Assembly (NCBI GenBank): GCA_016868455.1
Contig: VGGV01000005.1
Location: forward strand, 62,001-126,000
Source of the DNA: Bacteroidota bacterium
Lineage (GTDB): Bacteria; Bacteroidota; Bacteroidia; Chitinophagales; Chitinophagaceae
Reading direction: 5' to 3'
Length of the DNA stretch: 64,000 bases
Positions 54,220-64,000 of the stretch are shown one piece after another. The notes beneath the pieces are model-generated. The model was not told the DNA's origin, searched no databases, and saw nothing but the letters and a program-made list of their open reading frames with translations. A program made the translations under genes and the position numbers. Within the stretch, counting starts at the first letter, position 1. Every line of letters begins with the position of its first letter.

Positions 54220-55557
54220 ATGAGAAAGATATTATTGCTGGCCGCAGTAATCACCTGCACCACGGCAGCTTTTTCGCAGGCAAACATTTTGCCGGCGCCT
54301 CCCCAAAAAGGAGTGATGTATATTAAAAATGCCATTATTCATGTGGGCAACGGAACGGTAATTGAAAACGGAACCATCCAAATAAAGGATGGTAAAATTG
54401 AAAAGGCAGGAAAAGATATTACCGTGCCTGAGGATGCACAGGCAGTGGATGCAAAGGGCAGGCATGTTTACCCGGGCCTCATTTTACCTACCAGTGCACT
54501 TGGCCTGATAGAAATCAGTGCAGTAAGAGCCACAAATGACACAAGGGAAATTGGGGATATGAACCCTAATGTCCGTTCCATAGTGGCATACAACACCGAT
54601 TCAAAAGTGATCAATACACTTCGTTCCAATGGCATACTGGCTGCCAATGTCGTTCCGCAGGGAAGTTTCCTGGCAGGTTCCTCATCCGTAGTGCAACTGG
54701 ATGCATGGAACTGGGAAGATGCGGCTATTAAAACGGATGTGGGGATGCATCTGTTTATGCCTTCTTTACTTGCCCGGCCAACTACCGGCAGGTTTGGAGG
54801 CGGTATGCCCGGTGGCCCCAATCCCGGAGCTCAGCAAACAGACCCGGTAAAAGAAGGGCTGGAAAAAATTGAGCAACTCAAAGCATTTTTTCGTGAAGCA
54901 AAGGCATATAACGGCAATGGGGCGAATGAAGAAACCAATCTGAAATATGAAGCGGTAAAGAAACTTTTCAGTAAACTGCAGAAGTTTTATGTGCATGCCA
55001 ATACAGTAAAGCAAATGCTGGTGGCGCTTGATTTTGTAAAGGAATTCGGATTTGATATGGTGATTGTAGGAGGCAGTGAAAGCTGGCAAATAGCCGACCT
55101 GCTGAAACAAAACAATGTGGCGGTGATCCTGCAGCAACCCCACAGCCTGCCCACCGCAACGCATGATGATGTGGACCAGCCTTATAAAACTGCAGCTGCC
55201 CTGCAAAAAGCCGGGGTGCTGTTTGCCCTTTCAGATGACGATTCGCAGACCCGTGGCCGCAACCTGCCATTTAATGCCGGTACTGCTGCTACATATGGAT
55301 TAACAAAAGAGGAAGCTTTAGCAGCTATAACACTGAATGCGGCAAAGATTATGGGTGTGGCTGATAAAACAGGTAGCATTGAACCGGGCAAGGATGCCAA
55401 TATTATCATCAGCAGCGGGGATATACTGGATATGAGTACCAGCAATGTGACAGATGCATTTATCCAGGGACGAAAAATTAACCTGGATGACAAACAAAAA
55501 CAACTGAATGATCGCTACGAACAGAAATATGATATAAAGCCGAAGAAAGGATTCTGA
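54220..55557 (+). CDS. Secreted amidohydrolase-like protein, metal site incomplete
   Basis: 445 residues. Signal peptide about 1-19. Amidohydrolase layout: YIKNAIIHVGNGTVIENGTI and the rear strand NAAKIMGVADKTGSIEPGKDA, with GLILPTSALGL in place of the HxH strand, so the first two metal ligands are missing. A later SDDDSQTRG may keep the metal-binding Asp of the barrel. It lies 11 bases after the double amidohydrolase and probably acts with it as a pair. Ends at a good terminator. Confidence 0.88.
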   Translation: MRKILLLAAVITCTTAAFSQANILPAPPQKGVMYIKNAIIHVGNGTVIENGTIQIKDGKIEKAGKDITVPEDAQAVDAKGRHVYPGLILPTSALGLIEISAVRATNDTREIGDMNPNVRSIVAYNTDSKVINTLRSNGILAANVVPQGSFLAGSSSVVQLDAWNWEDAAIKTDVGMHLFMPSLLARPTTGRFGGGMPGGPNPGAQQTDPVKEGLEKIEQLKAFFREAKAYNGNGANEETNLKYEAVKKLFSKLQKFYVHANTVKQMLVALDFVKEFGFDMVIVGGSESWQIADLLKQNNVAVILQQPHSLPTATHDDVDQPYKTAAALQKAGVLFALSDDDSQTRGRNLPFNAGTAATYGLTKEEALAAITLNAAKIMGVADKTGSIEPGKDANIIISSGDILDMSTSNVTDAFIQGRKINLDDKQKQLNDRYEQKYDIKPKKGF

Positions 55558-55583
55558 TCGAAAACCAATGATCACCTTTTACC

Positions 55584-55605
55584 AGCCGGGATCGCCCGGC
55601 TTTTT
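55584..55605 (+). terminator. Rho-independent terminator of the amidohydrolase pair
   Basis: 6-bp stem gccggg / cccggc with a four-base loop and a T run, 27 bases past the stop; it overlaps the 3' end of the convergent channel gene. Confidence 0.82.
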
Positions 55606-56446
55606 AATGTGGCTCATGATTGTGGTCATCCAGTTCGATTAGTTCGCCGCAGTTGGGGCATTTTTGTGTTTTCCTGGTCCTGTTCAGGCGGAACTCTTCC
55701 AGAAAACCGGCTGTAATAATACCGGCTGGCAATGCAAAAAAGGCAACACCGGTCAGCATAATGGTCATTGCCATAAATTTCCCAACTGCGTCATGGGATA
55801 CATATCGCCGTAGCCGGTTGTGGTAAGGGTTACAACGACCCACCAGATGGTGGCGGGTATGCTGGTGAATTTATACTGGTTTTCCGGATGCTGGTGTTCG
55901 GCAAAATATAAAATACAGGAAGAAAGAATAATCAGAAATACTACCAGGACAAGGCTAAGCGCCAGTTCATTGATTCTTTTTCTGAAAACGTTGGTGATCA
56001 TTTGTGCGGACCTCATGTATGCAGTAGACCTGAAAAGCCGGAAGAAACGCAGGAGCCTCAGTATCCGCAATACCCTCAGATCGAGCCCGATAATGGTATG
56101 AAGATAAGCCGGGAGAAACGCCAGTAAATCGATAATGGCGCCCGTCGATACCATATATTTAAGACGACCCTTTATGCTGCCTTTGTACTTTTCTTCATGA
56201 TTACTGCTCCATACCCTTAAAACATACTCGATAGTGAAAATAATGACGGATACCCAGTCGAAATAATAAAAGATTTTTTTTCATGCGGCTCATCATGCAG
56301 GTAGGGAACGGTTTCCAGCATTACGGCAATTATATTCAGGATAATCAGGGTGATGATACAAACATTGATGATTTTATCCCAGTGTTTATCTCCCACAATT
56401 TCAGGATGCAGCAGTCCGTGTACTTTTTTTTTGTTGCCTGGTACAT
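55604..56446 (-). pseudogene. Voltage-gated-type potassium channel, frameshifted in homopolymers
   Basis: Restoring single bases in homopolymers gives one continuous six-helix channel: S1 (INVCIITLIILNIIAVMLETV), an S4 voltage sensor with regular arginines (LDLRVLRILRLLRFFRLFR), the selectivity filter TLTTTGYGD, S6, and a C-terminal CPNCGELIELDDHNH zinc-ribbon-like tail. The breaks are at T runs 56274-56281 and 56424-56432 (minus strand A runs) and near 55778-55783. Each needs one added base. With the second repaired, the start is ATG 56446 (MYQATKKK). All channel parts are present, so base-calling error is as likely as true loss of function. Confidence 0.72.
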
Positions 56447-56477
56447 AAACGGTTGGCTTTGGCTGTTCTAAGTTAAA

Positions 56478-56514
56478 ATAAAATCCCCCTCTTTTTACAG
56501 GAGGGGGATTTTTA
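56478..56514. terminator. Rho-independent terminator, both strands
   Basis: Perfect 11-bp stem aaatccccctc / gagggggattt with a nine-base loop and T-rich tracts on either strand. It ends the lipoprotein gene that precedes the channel gene on the minus strand. Confidence 0.85.
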
Positions 56515-56533
56515 TGAAAATTCAGGTTGATTC

Positions 56534-56933
56534 TTATTTCGGCATCAGGTCTTTGGTAAGTGCCAGTACCCAGTCGGCCCATGCTTTGGCCTCTTCGGGC
56601 TTTGTGGCCAGTTTCATACCGATTTCAGTTGATCTGCTTGACCAGTCTGTCATTTTAGCGCTCAGGTCGGCGAGTCTAGCCGGATCGCTCATGCCAGCTT
56701 TGTATTCAGTGATGAAAGCTGCGTAGTCGTTTGCGAACTTTTGAACATCGGGATCAGAGAATGTGGGAACTCCGCTGTTATTGACAGGCGGATTGTCGGT
56801 AGTAGTTGTTTCTGTAGTAGTAGTGGTTGTGGTGGCAGTAGTGTCGCCTTCAGGTTTTTTTTTCATCCTTCTTTTTGTTGTTGCAGGAAGCCAGCATGCC
56901 AACCAGTGCCAATACGGCAAATACTTTTTTCAT
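56534..56933 (-). pseudogene. Small lipoprotein, frameshifted in a nine-base homopolymer
   Basis: The frame from ATG 56933 gives a lipobox LASC (Cys about 17) and then NNKKKDEKK before a stop. The downstream frame continues PEGDTTATTTTTTTETTTTD and about 90 further helical residues (VQKFANDYAAFITEYKAG, PEEAKAWADWVLALTKDL) to 56534. The break is in the T run 56855-56863: one fewer or two more bases would restore it. The C-terminal half resembles small helical Bacteroidota lipoproteins of unknown function. The Thr-rich segment is a linker. Confidence 0.65.
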
Positions 56934-57050
56934 TGTTTTGTTGATTTTAGGTTTAACAAATAGGGCCGCAAACGTAGAGTTTTTTTGCGATACCGCATAG
57001 CTTTTTGGCCCTTGTTTTCTCACAGAATTTGAAACTATCCGTAGTTACCC

Positions 57051-60000
57051 TTACTTACCATGACAATGTTTGTATTTTTTGCCTGAGCCACAGGGACATG
57101 GGTCGTTCCGGCCTATTTTGGGACCCACGGTTACCGGTACCAGTTTGTCTTTCTCATTGGCCGCATAATCTTCACCGGCTGTGTCCACTTCTTCTTTATT
57201 GGCACGCATACGGCTCATATCGGTTTTTTGCTGACGGCCTTCTTTTAAGGATGCATTTTCCTGCTGGATGGGGATTGAAGAATGGCAGAGAAAGGACACA
57301 ATATCTTTGTTTACTTCCGCATTCATATTGCGGAAGAGATTATAGGCTTCCATTTTGTAAATCACCAGCGGATCTTTCTGTTCAAGATAAGATGTCTGCA
57401 CACTCTGCTTCAGATCATCCATGGCCCGCAGGTGTTCTTTCCACGCTTCATCAATAACGGCGAGTGTAATTGTTTTTTCCAGGGCATTGCTCAGCTCCGC
57501 GCCGTTACTGCTGATTGTTTTATCCAGATTGGCCAGTACATTCAGTCCTTTTTTACCATCCGTAAAGGGCACCACCACATTTTCAATGTGGCTTCCCTGT
57601 GTGAGGCGGATATTTTTGAAAACAGGAACAGCCTGCTTCTGCAGATCTTCTTTATGCCGGCTGTATTTTTCTGTTGTTTCCTTATAAAGCTGATCTGACA
57701 GTAAGCTGATATCACCTTTGGCAAATTCTTCGGCGGATATTTTTGTATCAAGCCCGAAATTAACAATGCATGCTAATTTGAAACCTTCGTAATCTTCCTG
57801 TTCCCTGAATGACTCCACCAGCCCGTCGGCCATTGTGGAGAAGGAAGTATCAATATCCAGCGCCAGTCTTTCGCCAAAAAGGGCATGGTTGCGCTTATCA
57901 TATACGGCTTTCCGCTGTTTGTTCATCACATCATCATACTCCAGCAGCCTTTTACGGATGCCAAAGTTGTTTTCTTCCACTTTCCTTTGCGCCCTTTGGA
58001 TACTGTTGCTGATCATGCTGTGCTGGATGACATCGCCTTCCTTATAACCCAGTTTATCCATTAATGAGGCAATCCGTTCACTGCCGAACATACGCATCAG
58101 GTCATCTTCAAGCGAAACATAAAATTGTGAAGTTCCGGGGTCTCCCTGGCGGCCGGCACGGCCCCGCAACTGGCGGTCAACACGCCGGCTTTCATGCCGT
58201 TCGGTACCGATAATGGCAAGCCCGCCTGCTTCTTTTACACCCGGGCCCAGTTTTATATCCGTACCCCGGCCCGCCATATTGGTAGCAATAGTTACAGCCC
58301 CGGGTAAACCAGCTTCGGCCACAATCACCGCTTCTTTAGCATGCTGCTTTGCGTTCAAAACGTTGTGCGGAATTTTCTTTTGTTGCAACATGCGGCTCAG
58401 CAGCTCACTCACCTCTACAGAAGTGGTACCCACCAGGCAGGGCCTTCCGGCATTGCGCAGCGATTCTATCTCATCAATGACCGCTTTGTATTTTTCCCGC
58501 TTTGTTTTATAAACAAGATCCTGGTTGTCCTTACGGATCATTTTAACATTGGTAGGTATAGTAACCACATCCAGTTTATAAATGCTCCACAGCTCGGCTG
58601 CTTCGGTTTCGGCAGTACCCGTCATCCCCGCCAGTTTGTGATACATACGGAAATAGTTCTGCAGGGTAACGGTGGCATAAGTTTGTGTGGCCGCTTCGAT
58701 CTTTACATTTTCTTTTGCTTCAATGGCCTGGTGCAAACCATCCGAATAACGGCGGCCCTCGAGGATACGGCCGGTTTGCTCATCCACAATTTTTATGGCG
58801 CCGTCCATCACCACATACTCCACATCTTTATCAAACAATGTGTACGCCTTTAAAAGCTGCTGAACCGTATGGATGCGGTCTGCCTTTTGTGCATAATCGT
58901 TCAGCACCACTTCTTTTTGCTGCAGCTTTTCTTCGGCAGGGGCAGCGCTTTTTTCTATTTCGGCCAGTTTTACCCCGATATCCGGCAATACAAAAAACTC
59001 GGGGTCTTCACCGCTGCGGGTAATCATGGCAAGACCTTTGTCGGTGAGCTCAACTGAATTATTCTTTTCATCAATATGGAAAAGCAGCTCTTCATCTACC
59101 ATATGCATATTACGCTGCTGATCCTGCAGGTAATAGTTTTCCGCTTTCTGCATTTTCACTTTTGTACCGGCCTCACTCAGAAATTTAATCAGCGGGCTGT
59201 ATTTGGGCAGGCCGCGGTAAGCCCGGAATAAATGCAGGCCCCCGCCTTTGGGATCATCATCGCCATCCGCCATTTTTCTTTTTGCATCATTCAGGTTGTT
59301 CCGTACAATCCGTTCCTGTTCCTGCACCAGTTGGTGCACCCTTGGTTTATGGATATGAAACTGCTGGTCTTCACCCTTGGGTACGGGACCGGAAATGATA
59401 AGCGGCGTTCTGGCATCATCAATTAATACCGAGTCTACCTCATCCACCATAGCAAAATGGTGTTTGCGCTGCACCATTTCTTCCGCGGTGTGTACCATGT
59501 TATCACGGAGGTAATCGAACCCAAATTCATTGTTGGTTCCATAAGTGATGTCGGCGAGATAGGCCTTCCTTCTTTCTTCGCTGTTGGGCTGATGTTTGTC
59601 AATACAGTCCACTTTCAGGCCCAGCCATTCAAAGATAGGGCCGTTCCATTCCTGGTCGCGGCGGGCCAGGTAATCGTTTACAGTAACAATATGTACTCCT
59701 TCTCCGGCCAGTGCATTCAGGTAAGCAGGCAGGGTAGATACCAGTGTTTTTCCTTCACCGGTTGCCATTTCGGATATTTTGCCCTGGTGCAATACCACAC
59801 CACCAATAAGCTGTACATCATAATGCACCATGTTCCAGGTAACCTGTCCGCCGGCAGCAGTCCAGGTATTTTTGAAAACGGATTTATCTCCTTCAATGTG
59901 TACATAATCCCTCTTAACGCTTAAATCTTTGTCCAGCTCTGTGGCGCTTGCCGTTATTTCTGCATTTTCTTTAAAGCGGCGTGCTGTTTCTTTTACCACA

Positions 60001-60341
60001 GCAAATGCTTCAGGAAGTATTTCTTCCAGTATTTCTTCCATTTTTTTATCCCTTTCTTTTTTCAATTTATCCACTTCCTGGTAAATGGCATCTTTGCCCA
60101 TCAGGTCATTAAAGGGTAAGGCGTCAGCGGCCTCATTTTTTTCGGTAATTTCAGCATCTATTTCAGTCAGGTGTTCTTTGATGCGCAGGCGGAATTCCTG
60201 TGTTTTATTACGGAGCCCGTCATTATTGAGCGACTGGTAAGCATTGAAATGCTCATTGAATTTGACAAGATAGGGTTCAATTTTTTTTACATCTTTTTCC
60301 GACTTGCTGCCGCCGAAAACTTTTGATATGAAACCAAACAT
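57051..60341 (-). CDS. secA: Preprotein translocase ATPase SecA
   Basis: 1096 residues from ATG 60341 ([11 protein letters not shown]). NBD1 has the Walker A region [17 protein letters not shown] and [15 protein letters not shown]; the preprotein cross-linking domain follows; NBD2 has [16 protein letters not shown] and [14 protein letters not shown]. The C-terminus ends with the zinc-binding [16 protein letters not shown] that contacts SecB and ribosomes. Longer than E. coli SecA because of an N-terminal insertion typical of Bacteroidota. Drives export through SecYEG. Probably monocistronic. Confidence 0.97.
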   Translation of the reverse strand: MFGFISKVFGGSKSEKDVKKIEPYLVKFNEHFNAYQSLNNDGLRNKTQEFRLRIKEHLTEIDAEITEKNEAADALPFNDLMGKDAIYQEVDKLKKERDKKMEEILEEILPEAFAVVKETARRFKENAEITASATELDKDLSVKRDYVHIEGDKSVFKNTWTAAGGQVTWNMVHYDVQLIGGVVLHQGKISEMATGEGKTLVSTLPAYLNALAGEGVHIVTVNDYLARRDQEWNGPIFEWLGLKVDCIDKHQPNSEERRKAYLADITYGTNNEFGFDYLRDNMVHTAEEMVQRKHHFAMVDEVDSVLIDDARTPLIISGPVPKGEDQQFHIHKPRVHQLVQEQERIVRNNLNDAKRKMADGDDDPKGGGLHLFRAYRGLPKYSPLIKFLSEAGTKVKMQKAENYYLQDQQRNMHMVDEELLFHIDEKNNSVELTDKGLAMITRSGEDPEFFVLPDIGVKLAEIEKSAAPAEEKLQQKEVVLNDYAQKADRIHTVQQLLKAYTLFDKDVEYVVMDGAIKIVDEQTGRILEGRRYSDGLHQAIEAKENVKIEAATQTYATVTLQNYFRMYHKLAGMTGTAETEAAELWSIYKLDVVTIPTNVKMIRKDNQDLVYKTKREKYKAVIDEIESLRNAGRPCLVGTTSVEVSELLSRMLQQKKIPHNVLNAKQHAKEAVIVAEAGLPGAVTIATNMAGRGTDIKLGPGVKEAGGLAIIGTERHESRRVDRQLRGRAGRQGDPGTSQFYVSLEDDLMRMFGSERIASLMDKLGYKEGDVIQHSMISNSIQRAQRKVEENNFGIRKRLLEYDDVMNKQRKAVYDKRNHALFGERLALDIDTSFSTMADGLVESFREQEDYEGFKLACIVNFGLDTKISAEEFAKGDISLLSDQLYKETTEKYSRHKEDLQKQAVPVFKNIRLTQGSHIENVVVPFTDGKKGLNVLANLDKTISSNGAELSNALEKTITLAVIDEAWKEHLRAMDDLKQSVQTSYLEQKDPLVIYKMEAYNLFRNMNAEVNKDIVSFLCHSSIPIQQENASLKEGRQQKTDMSRMRANKEEVDTAGEDYAANEKDKLVPVTVGPKIGRNDPCPCGSGKKYKHCHGK

Positions 60342-60533
60342 AAAATGCGTGTTATTGGGTATTCTCAGGGCAGGAGGTTTAATAGATATTCGATGTGTCA
60401 AAAAAAATGCTACAAGTTACTGTGAGCCAATTTGACAGCCCCAAAGGAATTACCCTTTGGAGGGAGGCAAAGATAATGTAAATGGAATAGCAGTTATACC
60501 TTCTGACTGCTAAGGTTTTGAAAAGGCATTTAT

Positions 60534-61143
60534 ATGAAAAAAATAATCTTTTTGTCCTGTTTATTGCTGTTGGCAAAAATTACTTTTTGTCAGGATTATA
60601 TCGTTACCTGGAACAACGACACTATTCATTGTACTTTACCGGTCAGGCCCGGTAAAGAAGGAGTAAGGCCTTCTTTGAAATATGAAAACGGGCATATCAG
60701 GACGCTGGCTATTTTTCCTAACGACTCCATACGGGTATTGGAAGCCGGCCAGGTAAAAGGCTATTATCGTGAAAAGCATGGCAAATACCTTCTCTGTAAC
60801 GGGCATTTTGAGGCCAAAAAAAAGCTTTGGCAGGGCACGGACACCAATTGGTATTTTATGAGCCGGGTTGAAGCGGGTGAATATGCCAGTTTATACATGA
60901 TGTATCTCCGGATAAGCAGAAGCCCCGTACGCTACTATTTTCTTATGAAAAAAGATGATCCGGACCCCTCATTTCATCATATACCTCCGCAGATGGAGGC
61001 ATTTTCAGGAATTGCTTATTGATGAAGATATTAAACCGGGGATGCAAATTTTTTTTTCTGCCAGGGGTAAAAGAAATTATATTAAAGCAGTAAAGGAATA
61101 TAACCGGCTAAAGGGGCTTTCGGTGTCAGTTGTGCAAAACTGA
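60534..61143 (+). pseudogene. Secreted protein of unknown function, frameshifted near its end
   Basis: ATG 60534 opens a signal peptide (about 1-19) and about 140 residues with beta-strand character (YIVTWNNDTIHCTLPVRPG). The frame ends at 61022, but removing one base near 60985-61000 (for example one G of 60998-60999) joins HIPPQME to HFQELLIDEDIKPGMQ and a natural-looking tail to 61143. I do not recognise the family; the WNNDTI motif is seen in other Bacteroidota secreted proteins. Confidence 0.6.
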
Positions 61144-61205
61144 TATCAAATCTTCATCCTTTGCGGCTTTCTGTTTCCCCTGTATGCTTTACCTTGTCTT
61201 TATAA

Positions 61206-61904
61206 ATGAACAGCCTTATTAAAAATTTCTTCCCTGCAATCAGCCTGTCAGCATTCGTCTCAATGGCGGGTTGTTTTGGTTCTGCCAGCAGGGATAAGGC
61301 GGAGCCGGAACAGATTTATTTTGATTATAAAGTAACCGGGGAAGAGGGAAATGACAGTGTTTCCGTGGTGCTGAAGTTTAAAGAGTATGATGAATTCGGG
61401 CCGGCTGTTTCCATAGAACCCGGCACGGTTACCCTTGACGGAAGGCCGGTGCCGGCAGACAGCAGTTCCATGACAGGCCCCTATTATGCGGCGCACCGGC
61501 ATATCAGGGAGTTTACCGGCAGGCATACCATACAGGTTATATTACCGGATGACAAAAAATATGAAGATGAATTTTATTTCAGGCCATTTTCCGTCAGGTC
61601 AGGCATCAGCGATACCATCCACAGGAGCCGGTTGCTGCTGGAATTTGAAGGCCTGGATAAAAATGATATTGTAAGGATTTTGATGACAGATACCAGTTTC
61701 ACCGGCGAGGGCATTAACCGGGTGGATACGGTTTGGAATAATAAGCTCACCATTACCCGGAATGCTCTTTCTTACCTGGAAAACGGCCCCATCAACCTTG
61801 AGTTGGTACGGGAACAGGAAATGCCATTAAGAAACGCCACGGATGCCGGCGGCGCTATTTCAATTTTTTACAGCATCAGGAGGGAATTTTGGCTGAAAGA
61901 TTAG
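61206..61904 (+). CDS. Lipoprotein of unknown function
   Basis: 232 residues. A basic, hydrophobic N-terminus ends in VSMAGC (Cys about 23), a lipobox. The remainder is rich in beta strands with acidic and Asp/Thr turns (VTLDGRPVPADSS, ILPDDKKYEDEFYF), an Ig-like pattern. No family recognised. It lies between the frameshifted secreted gene and atpG. Confidence 0.7.
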   Translation: MNSLIKNFFPAISLSAFVSMAGCFGSASRDKAEPEQIYFDYKVTGEEGNDSVSVVLKFKEYDEFGPAVSIEPGTVTLDGRPVPADSSSMTGPYYAAHRHIREFTGRHTIQVILPDDKKYEDEFYFRPFSVRSGISDTIHRSRLLLEFEGLDKNDIVRILMTDTSFTGEGINRVDTVWNNKLTITRNALSYLENGPINLELVREQEMPLRNATDAGGAISIFYSIRREFWLKD

Positions 61905-61996
61905 CCTGTATTTATGCTATTTACATATTTTAATCATATCTGCAAGCAATCCCTTTTTTCTTCAGCAGTAACTATGGAATTTTAGCCTATTGCCCG

Positions 61997-62004
61997 TACT
62001 TTTG
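61997..62004 (+). promoter_or_regulatory. -7 box TACTTTTG upstream of atpG
   Basis: Exact TAnnTTTG, 18 bases before the ATG. No good -33 TTTG. Suggests atpG has its own promoter. Confidence 0.4.
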
Positions 62005-62022
62005 CGGTCAATTCGAAAAACA

Positions 62023-62922
62023 ATGGCAGGTCAGTTAAAAGAAGTTCGAAACCGCATCAAGTCAGTACAAAGTACCCAGCAGATCACCAAGGCAATGAAA
62101 ATGGTGAGTGCAGTCAAGTTGCGCCGGGCCCAGGATGCCATCATCCAGATGAGGCCCTATGCCCAAAAACTGCAGGCCATGCTGAGCAATATTGTAAGTA
62201 ACAGCGAAGGCGGATCAGGGATGATACTGGCAACGGAAAGACCTGTGGAAAAAGTGCTGCTGATCGTCATTACCAGCGACCGCGGACTTTGCGGCGCTTT
62301 TAACTCGAATCTGATTAAATTGGCCAAGGCCACCGTGGCAGAGAAATATGCTGAACAGCACAAAAAAGGAAACATTACTGTGTGGAACATTGGCAAAAAA
62401 GGCTATGCTCATTTTACCCGGCTGAACTACCGTGCCGATGCTTCCTTTAAAGATATTTTCCATAAACTGACATTTGAAAATGTACAGAAGGCCGCACAGG
62501 CGGCCATGAAGGCTTTTGAGGAAAAACATTTTGATGTGGTGGAGATCGTTTACAGCCAGTTTAAGAATGCGGCCACCCAACGTTTTGAAGTGGAGCGTTT
62601 TCTGCCCATTCCCAAAATGCCGAACCAGCCTGCCGGTAAGCAGGAAAAGAAGGCTATGAAAGCTGATTTTATTTATGATCCATCCAAAGAGCAGCTGATA
62701 GCCGAAATGATGCCTAAAATCCTCAACACACAATTATACAAGGCGGTGCTGGATTCCAATGCTTCTGAACACGGCGCCCGGATGACGGCCATGGATAAGG
62801 CCAGCGAGAATGCCAATGAAATGCTCCGTTCACTGAAAATATCTTACAACAGGGCAAGACAGGCTGCTATTACTACTGAACTGACAGAGATTGTAAGCGG
62901 TGCGGCTGCGTTGCAAGGGTAA
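62023..62922 (+). CDS. atpG: ATP synthase gamma subunit
   Basis: 299 residues from ATG 62023 (MAGQLKEVRNRIKSVQSTQQ); the longer frame upstream is out of place. The coiled-coil N-terminal helix and the conserved C-terminal helix (MTAMDKASENANEMLRSLKI, ITTELTEIVSGAAAL) form the rotor shaft; the central Rossmann-like region is complete (LLIVITSDRGLCGAFNSNLI). A Pro/Gln/Lys-rich segment with PNQPAGKQEKK may come from a repeat (62629-62644). The alpha subunit gene, usually next door, is not in the window on either side. Confidence 0.95.
   Translation: MAGQLKEVRNRIKSVQSTQQITKAMKMVSAVKLRRAQDAIIQMRPYAQKLQAMLSNIVSNSEGGSGMILATERPVEKVLLIVITSDRGLCGAFNSNLIKLAKATVAEKYAEQHKKGNITVWNIGKKGYAHFTRLNYRADASFKDIFHKLTFENVQKAAQAAMKAFEEKHFDVVEIVYSQFKNAATQRFEVERFLPIPKMPNQPAGKQEKKAMKADFIYDPSKEQLIAEMMPKILNTQLYKAVLDSNASEHGARMTAMDKASENANEMLRSLKISYNRARQAAITTELTEIVSGAAALQG
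62629..62644. repeat. Degenerate palindrome inside atpG
   Basis: cctgc-cggtaa-gcagg, five-base arms, similar to the palindrome in the amidohydrolase gene. Encodes PAGKQ in a surface loop. Short arms make this uncertain. Confidence 0.3.
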
Positions 62923-63058
62923 ACCCCGACCCCTAAAAGGGAGGAGCCAATCCAACAGTCCTTTATTTTCTAACATTATAAATTGACAGGTGTTGATAAT
63001 TGAGTTTTAACCTTGCTTGCAGTAATATTAATTTCGTTGAATTCGTTTTAAGATTAAC

Positions 63059-63727
63059 ATGGATAAAAATACCCTGATACCTTACGTTGAAGCGCTGATA
63101 TTTGCCAGTGACAAGCCATTGACGACTCTTGATATTTTAGAGCTGGTGAATAATGTACCGGAATTGACCGGGGAAAAAATCAGTCTTGATAAAATTGAGT
63201 CAGCACTCGATGGTATCAAAGAAAAATACAGCACTGATTTTTATCCTTTCGAAGTAGTTCAAAGCGGCGGGGGCTGGCAGTTTCTGACGAGGCCTGAATA
63301 CCATAAAACCGTGGCCCAGCTGAATAAAGATAAGTTCCAGAAAAACCTTTCTGCCTCTGCAATGGAAACCCTTGCTATCATTGCCTATAAACAACCGGTA
63401 AACAAAGGTGAAATAGAGGCTATAAGGGGTGTAAACTGCGATTATGCTGTGCAGAAGCTGCTGGAGAAAGAACTCATCATCATCAGCGGGAGAAATGAAA
63501 AGGCACCGGGACAACCCCTACTGTATTCCACTTCATCCAATTTTATGGATTACTTCGGTATCAACTCTTCTGAAGAACTGCCCCGGATAAAGGAAGTGCT
63601 GCCTGACCAGGCCATTGAACCTACCTCGATGAAAGATAAGCCGGAAAGCGAGGATGTAACGGCCCTTGCAGTGACAGAAGGCGGGGAACTTATTATCAAA
63701 GACGATACGACCGCAGAAGAAGACTAA
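63059..63727 (+). CDS. scpB: Segregation and condensation protein B
   Basis: 222 residues. ScpB dimers bind the ScpA-SMC complex and help chromosome compaction. Two winged-helix domains: EALIFASDKPLTTLDILELV, and LSASAMETLAIIAYKQPVNKGEIEAIRGV, followed by a short acidic tail (EDVTALAVTEGGELI). scpA is not visible nearby. A hairpin after the stop leads into lysA. Confidence 0.94.
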   Translation: MDKNTLIPYVEALIFASDKPLTTLDILELVNNVPELTGEKISLDKIESALDGIKEKYSTDFYPFEVVQSGGGWQFLTRPEYHKTVAQLNKDKFQKNLSASAMETLAIIAYKQPVNKGEIEAIRGVNCDYAVQKLLEKELIIISGRNEKAPGQPLLYSTSSNFMDYFGINSSEELPRIKEVLPDQAIEPTSMKDKPESEDVTALAVTEGGELIIKDDTTAEED

Positions 63728-63749
63728 CCTTCATTATACACCTTTATAG

Positions 63750-63780
63750 CAATGCCACTCTTTTTGGGTGGCATTGTTGT
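63750..63780 (+). terminator. Hairpin after scpB
   Basis: A 9-bp perfect stem caatgccac / gtggcattg with a nine-base loop and a short T-containing tail, overlapping the predicted lysA promoter. Confidence 0.55.
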
Positions 63781-63802
63781 TTGTGGCCACCCCTTATCTT
63801 CG
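63774..63802 (+). promoter_or_regulatory. lysA promoter, TTG and -7 TATCTTCG
   Basis: TTG (63774-63776), an 18-base spacer and TATCTTCG (63795-63802), the same near-consensus box as prs, five bases before the ATG. Confidence 0.42.
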
Positions 63803-63807
63803 CAGAT

Positions 63808-64000
63808 ATGCCGCTCCAGTTATCCCGGGAAGAATTATTGGATGCTGCCAGAGAATTTGGCACACCACTCTATGTCTACCATGCCGAAAGAATAAAGGAG
63901 CAATACCAAAAACTAGCCAGCGCCTTTTCCATATTGGATACAGACATTTTTTATGCCTGCAAGGCCCTTACCAATGTCAATGTACTGCGTTACATAAGGG
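63808..64000 (+). CDS. lysA: Diaminopimelate decarboxylase, N-terminal part (cut by window edge)
   Basis: 64 codons from ATG 63808. FGTPLYVYHAERIKEQY and IFYACKALTNVNVLRYI include the pyridoxal-phosphate lysine of the alanine racemase-like barrel. LysA makes lysine from meso-diaminopimelate. Ornithine/arginine-type decarboxylases share the fold, but the FGTPLYVYHAE start is characteristic of LysA. The remaining residues lie beyond the window. Confidence 0.85.
   Translation, partial: MPLQLSREELLDAAREFGTPLYVYHAERIKEQYQKLASAFSILDTDIFYACKALTNVNVLRYIR

Noticed and set aside
55604-56446. Programmed frameshifting in the channel gene
   Set aside because: Several separate shifts of the same kind in one gene, with no slippery-site plus structure pattern; error or decay is simpler.

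Overview
The window comes from a member of the Bacteroidota, most likely the Chitinophagales/Chitinophagaceae. The lineage call rests on four things: a SusC/SusD pair, a type IX secretion (T9SS) type-B sorting domain, a PorE-like protein with TPR, propeller and OmpA parts, and several upstream regions carrying the Bacteroidota -7 promoter box TAnnTTTG. Most of the window is ordinary chromosome: guaB, dprA, queE, folD, radC, prs, rplY, pth, aspS, sucD, mlaEF, maeB, deoC, secA, atpG, scpB and the edges of lnt and lysA. No rRNA, tRNA, CRISPR array or transposase gene was recognised.

Layout. 1-9.9 kb: partial lnt, a decayed tonB, guaB, a four-helix-bundle (23S IVS-type) gene bracketed by repeats, a T9SS type-B cargo protein, dprA, the PorE-like protein, queE and folD. 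10-18.9 kb: an outer-membrane barrel protein overlapping a helix-hairpin-helix barrel gene, then a SusC/SusD/lipoprotein uptake cassette closed by a terminator. 18.9-29.9 kb: a 192-bp element with 16-bp terminal inverted repeats, DUF3467, a second repeat-bracketed four-helix-bundle gene, radC, prs-rplY-pth, a FAH-family hydrolase, a fused alpha/beta 2-oxoacid dehydrogenase E1, aspS and a broken MtfA-like peptidase. 29.9-43.3 kb: a FAD oxidoreductase, a very large alpha-2-macroglobulin with an intact thioester motif, a DUF4476 protein, sucD, mlaEF and maeB. 43.3-50.9 kb: accessory stretch with a DUF4143 ATPase sitting beside the remnant of an M20 amidohydrolase, the intact M20 gene, a SPOR protein, and an aldehyde dehydrogenase plus pseudo-dehydrogenase plus deoC (a split ALDH16-like arrangement). 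51-64 kb: two secreted amidohydrolase-like proteins, an ion channel, a lipoprotein, secA, two envelope proteins, atpG, scpB and the start of lysA.

The most unusual content is in the repeats. (i) Two unrelated-looking four-helix-bundle genes each sit in a 520-560 bp unit bounded by short, iterated, inverted repeats. In both units the repeat forms the stop codon of the gene next door, an organisation like the IVS elements of 23S rRNA genes but outside rRNA. (ii) Several families of palindromic repeats occur both between genes and in frame inside conserved coding genes (queE, aspS, the macroglobulin, an amidohydrolase, perhaps atpG), resembling the Rickettsia palindromic elements. (iii) A REP-like array and a REPIN-like pair occupy intergenic spaces.

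Six genes show reading-frame breaks, mostly one base short in a homopolymer run. That pattern fits base-calling error at least as well as true gene decay, so the products of those genes are described from the restored frames.
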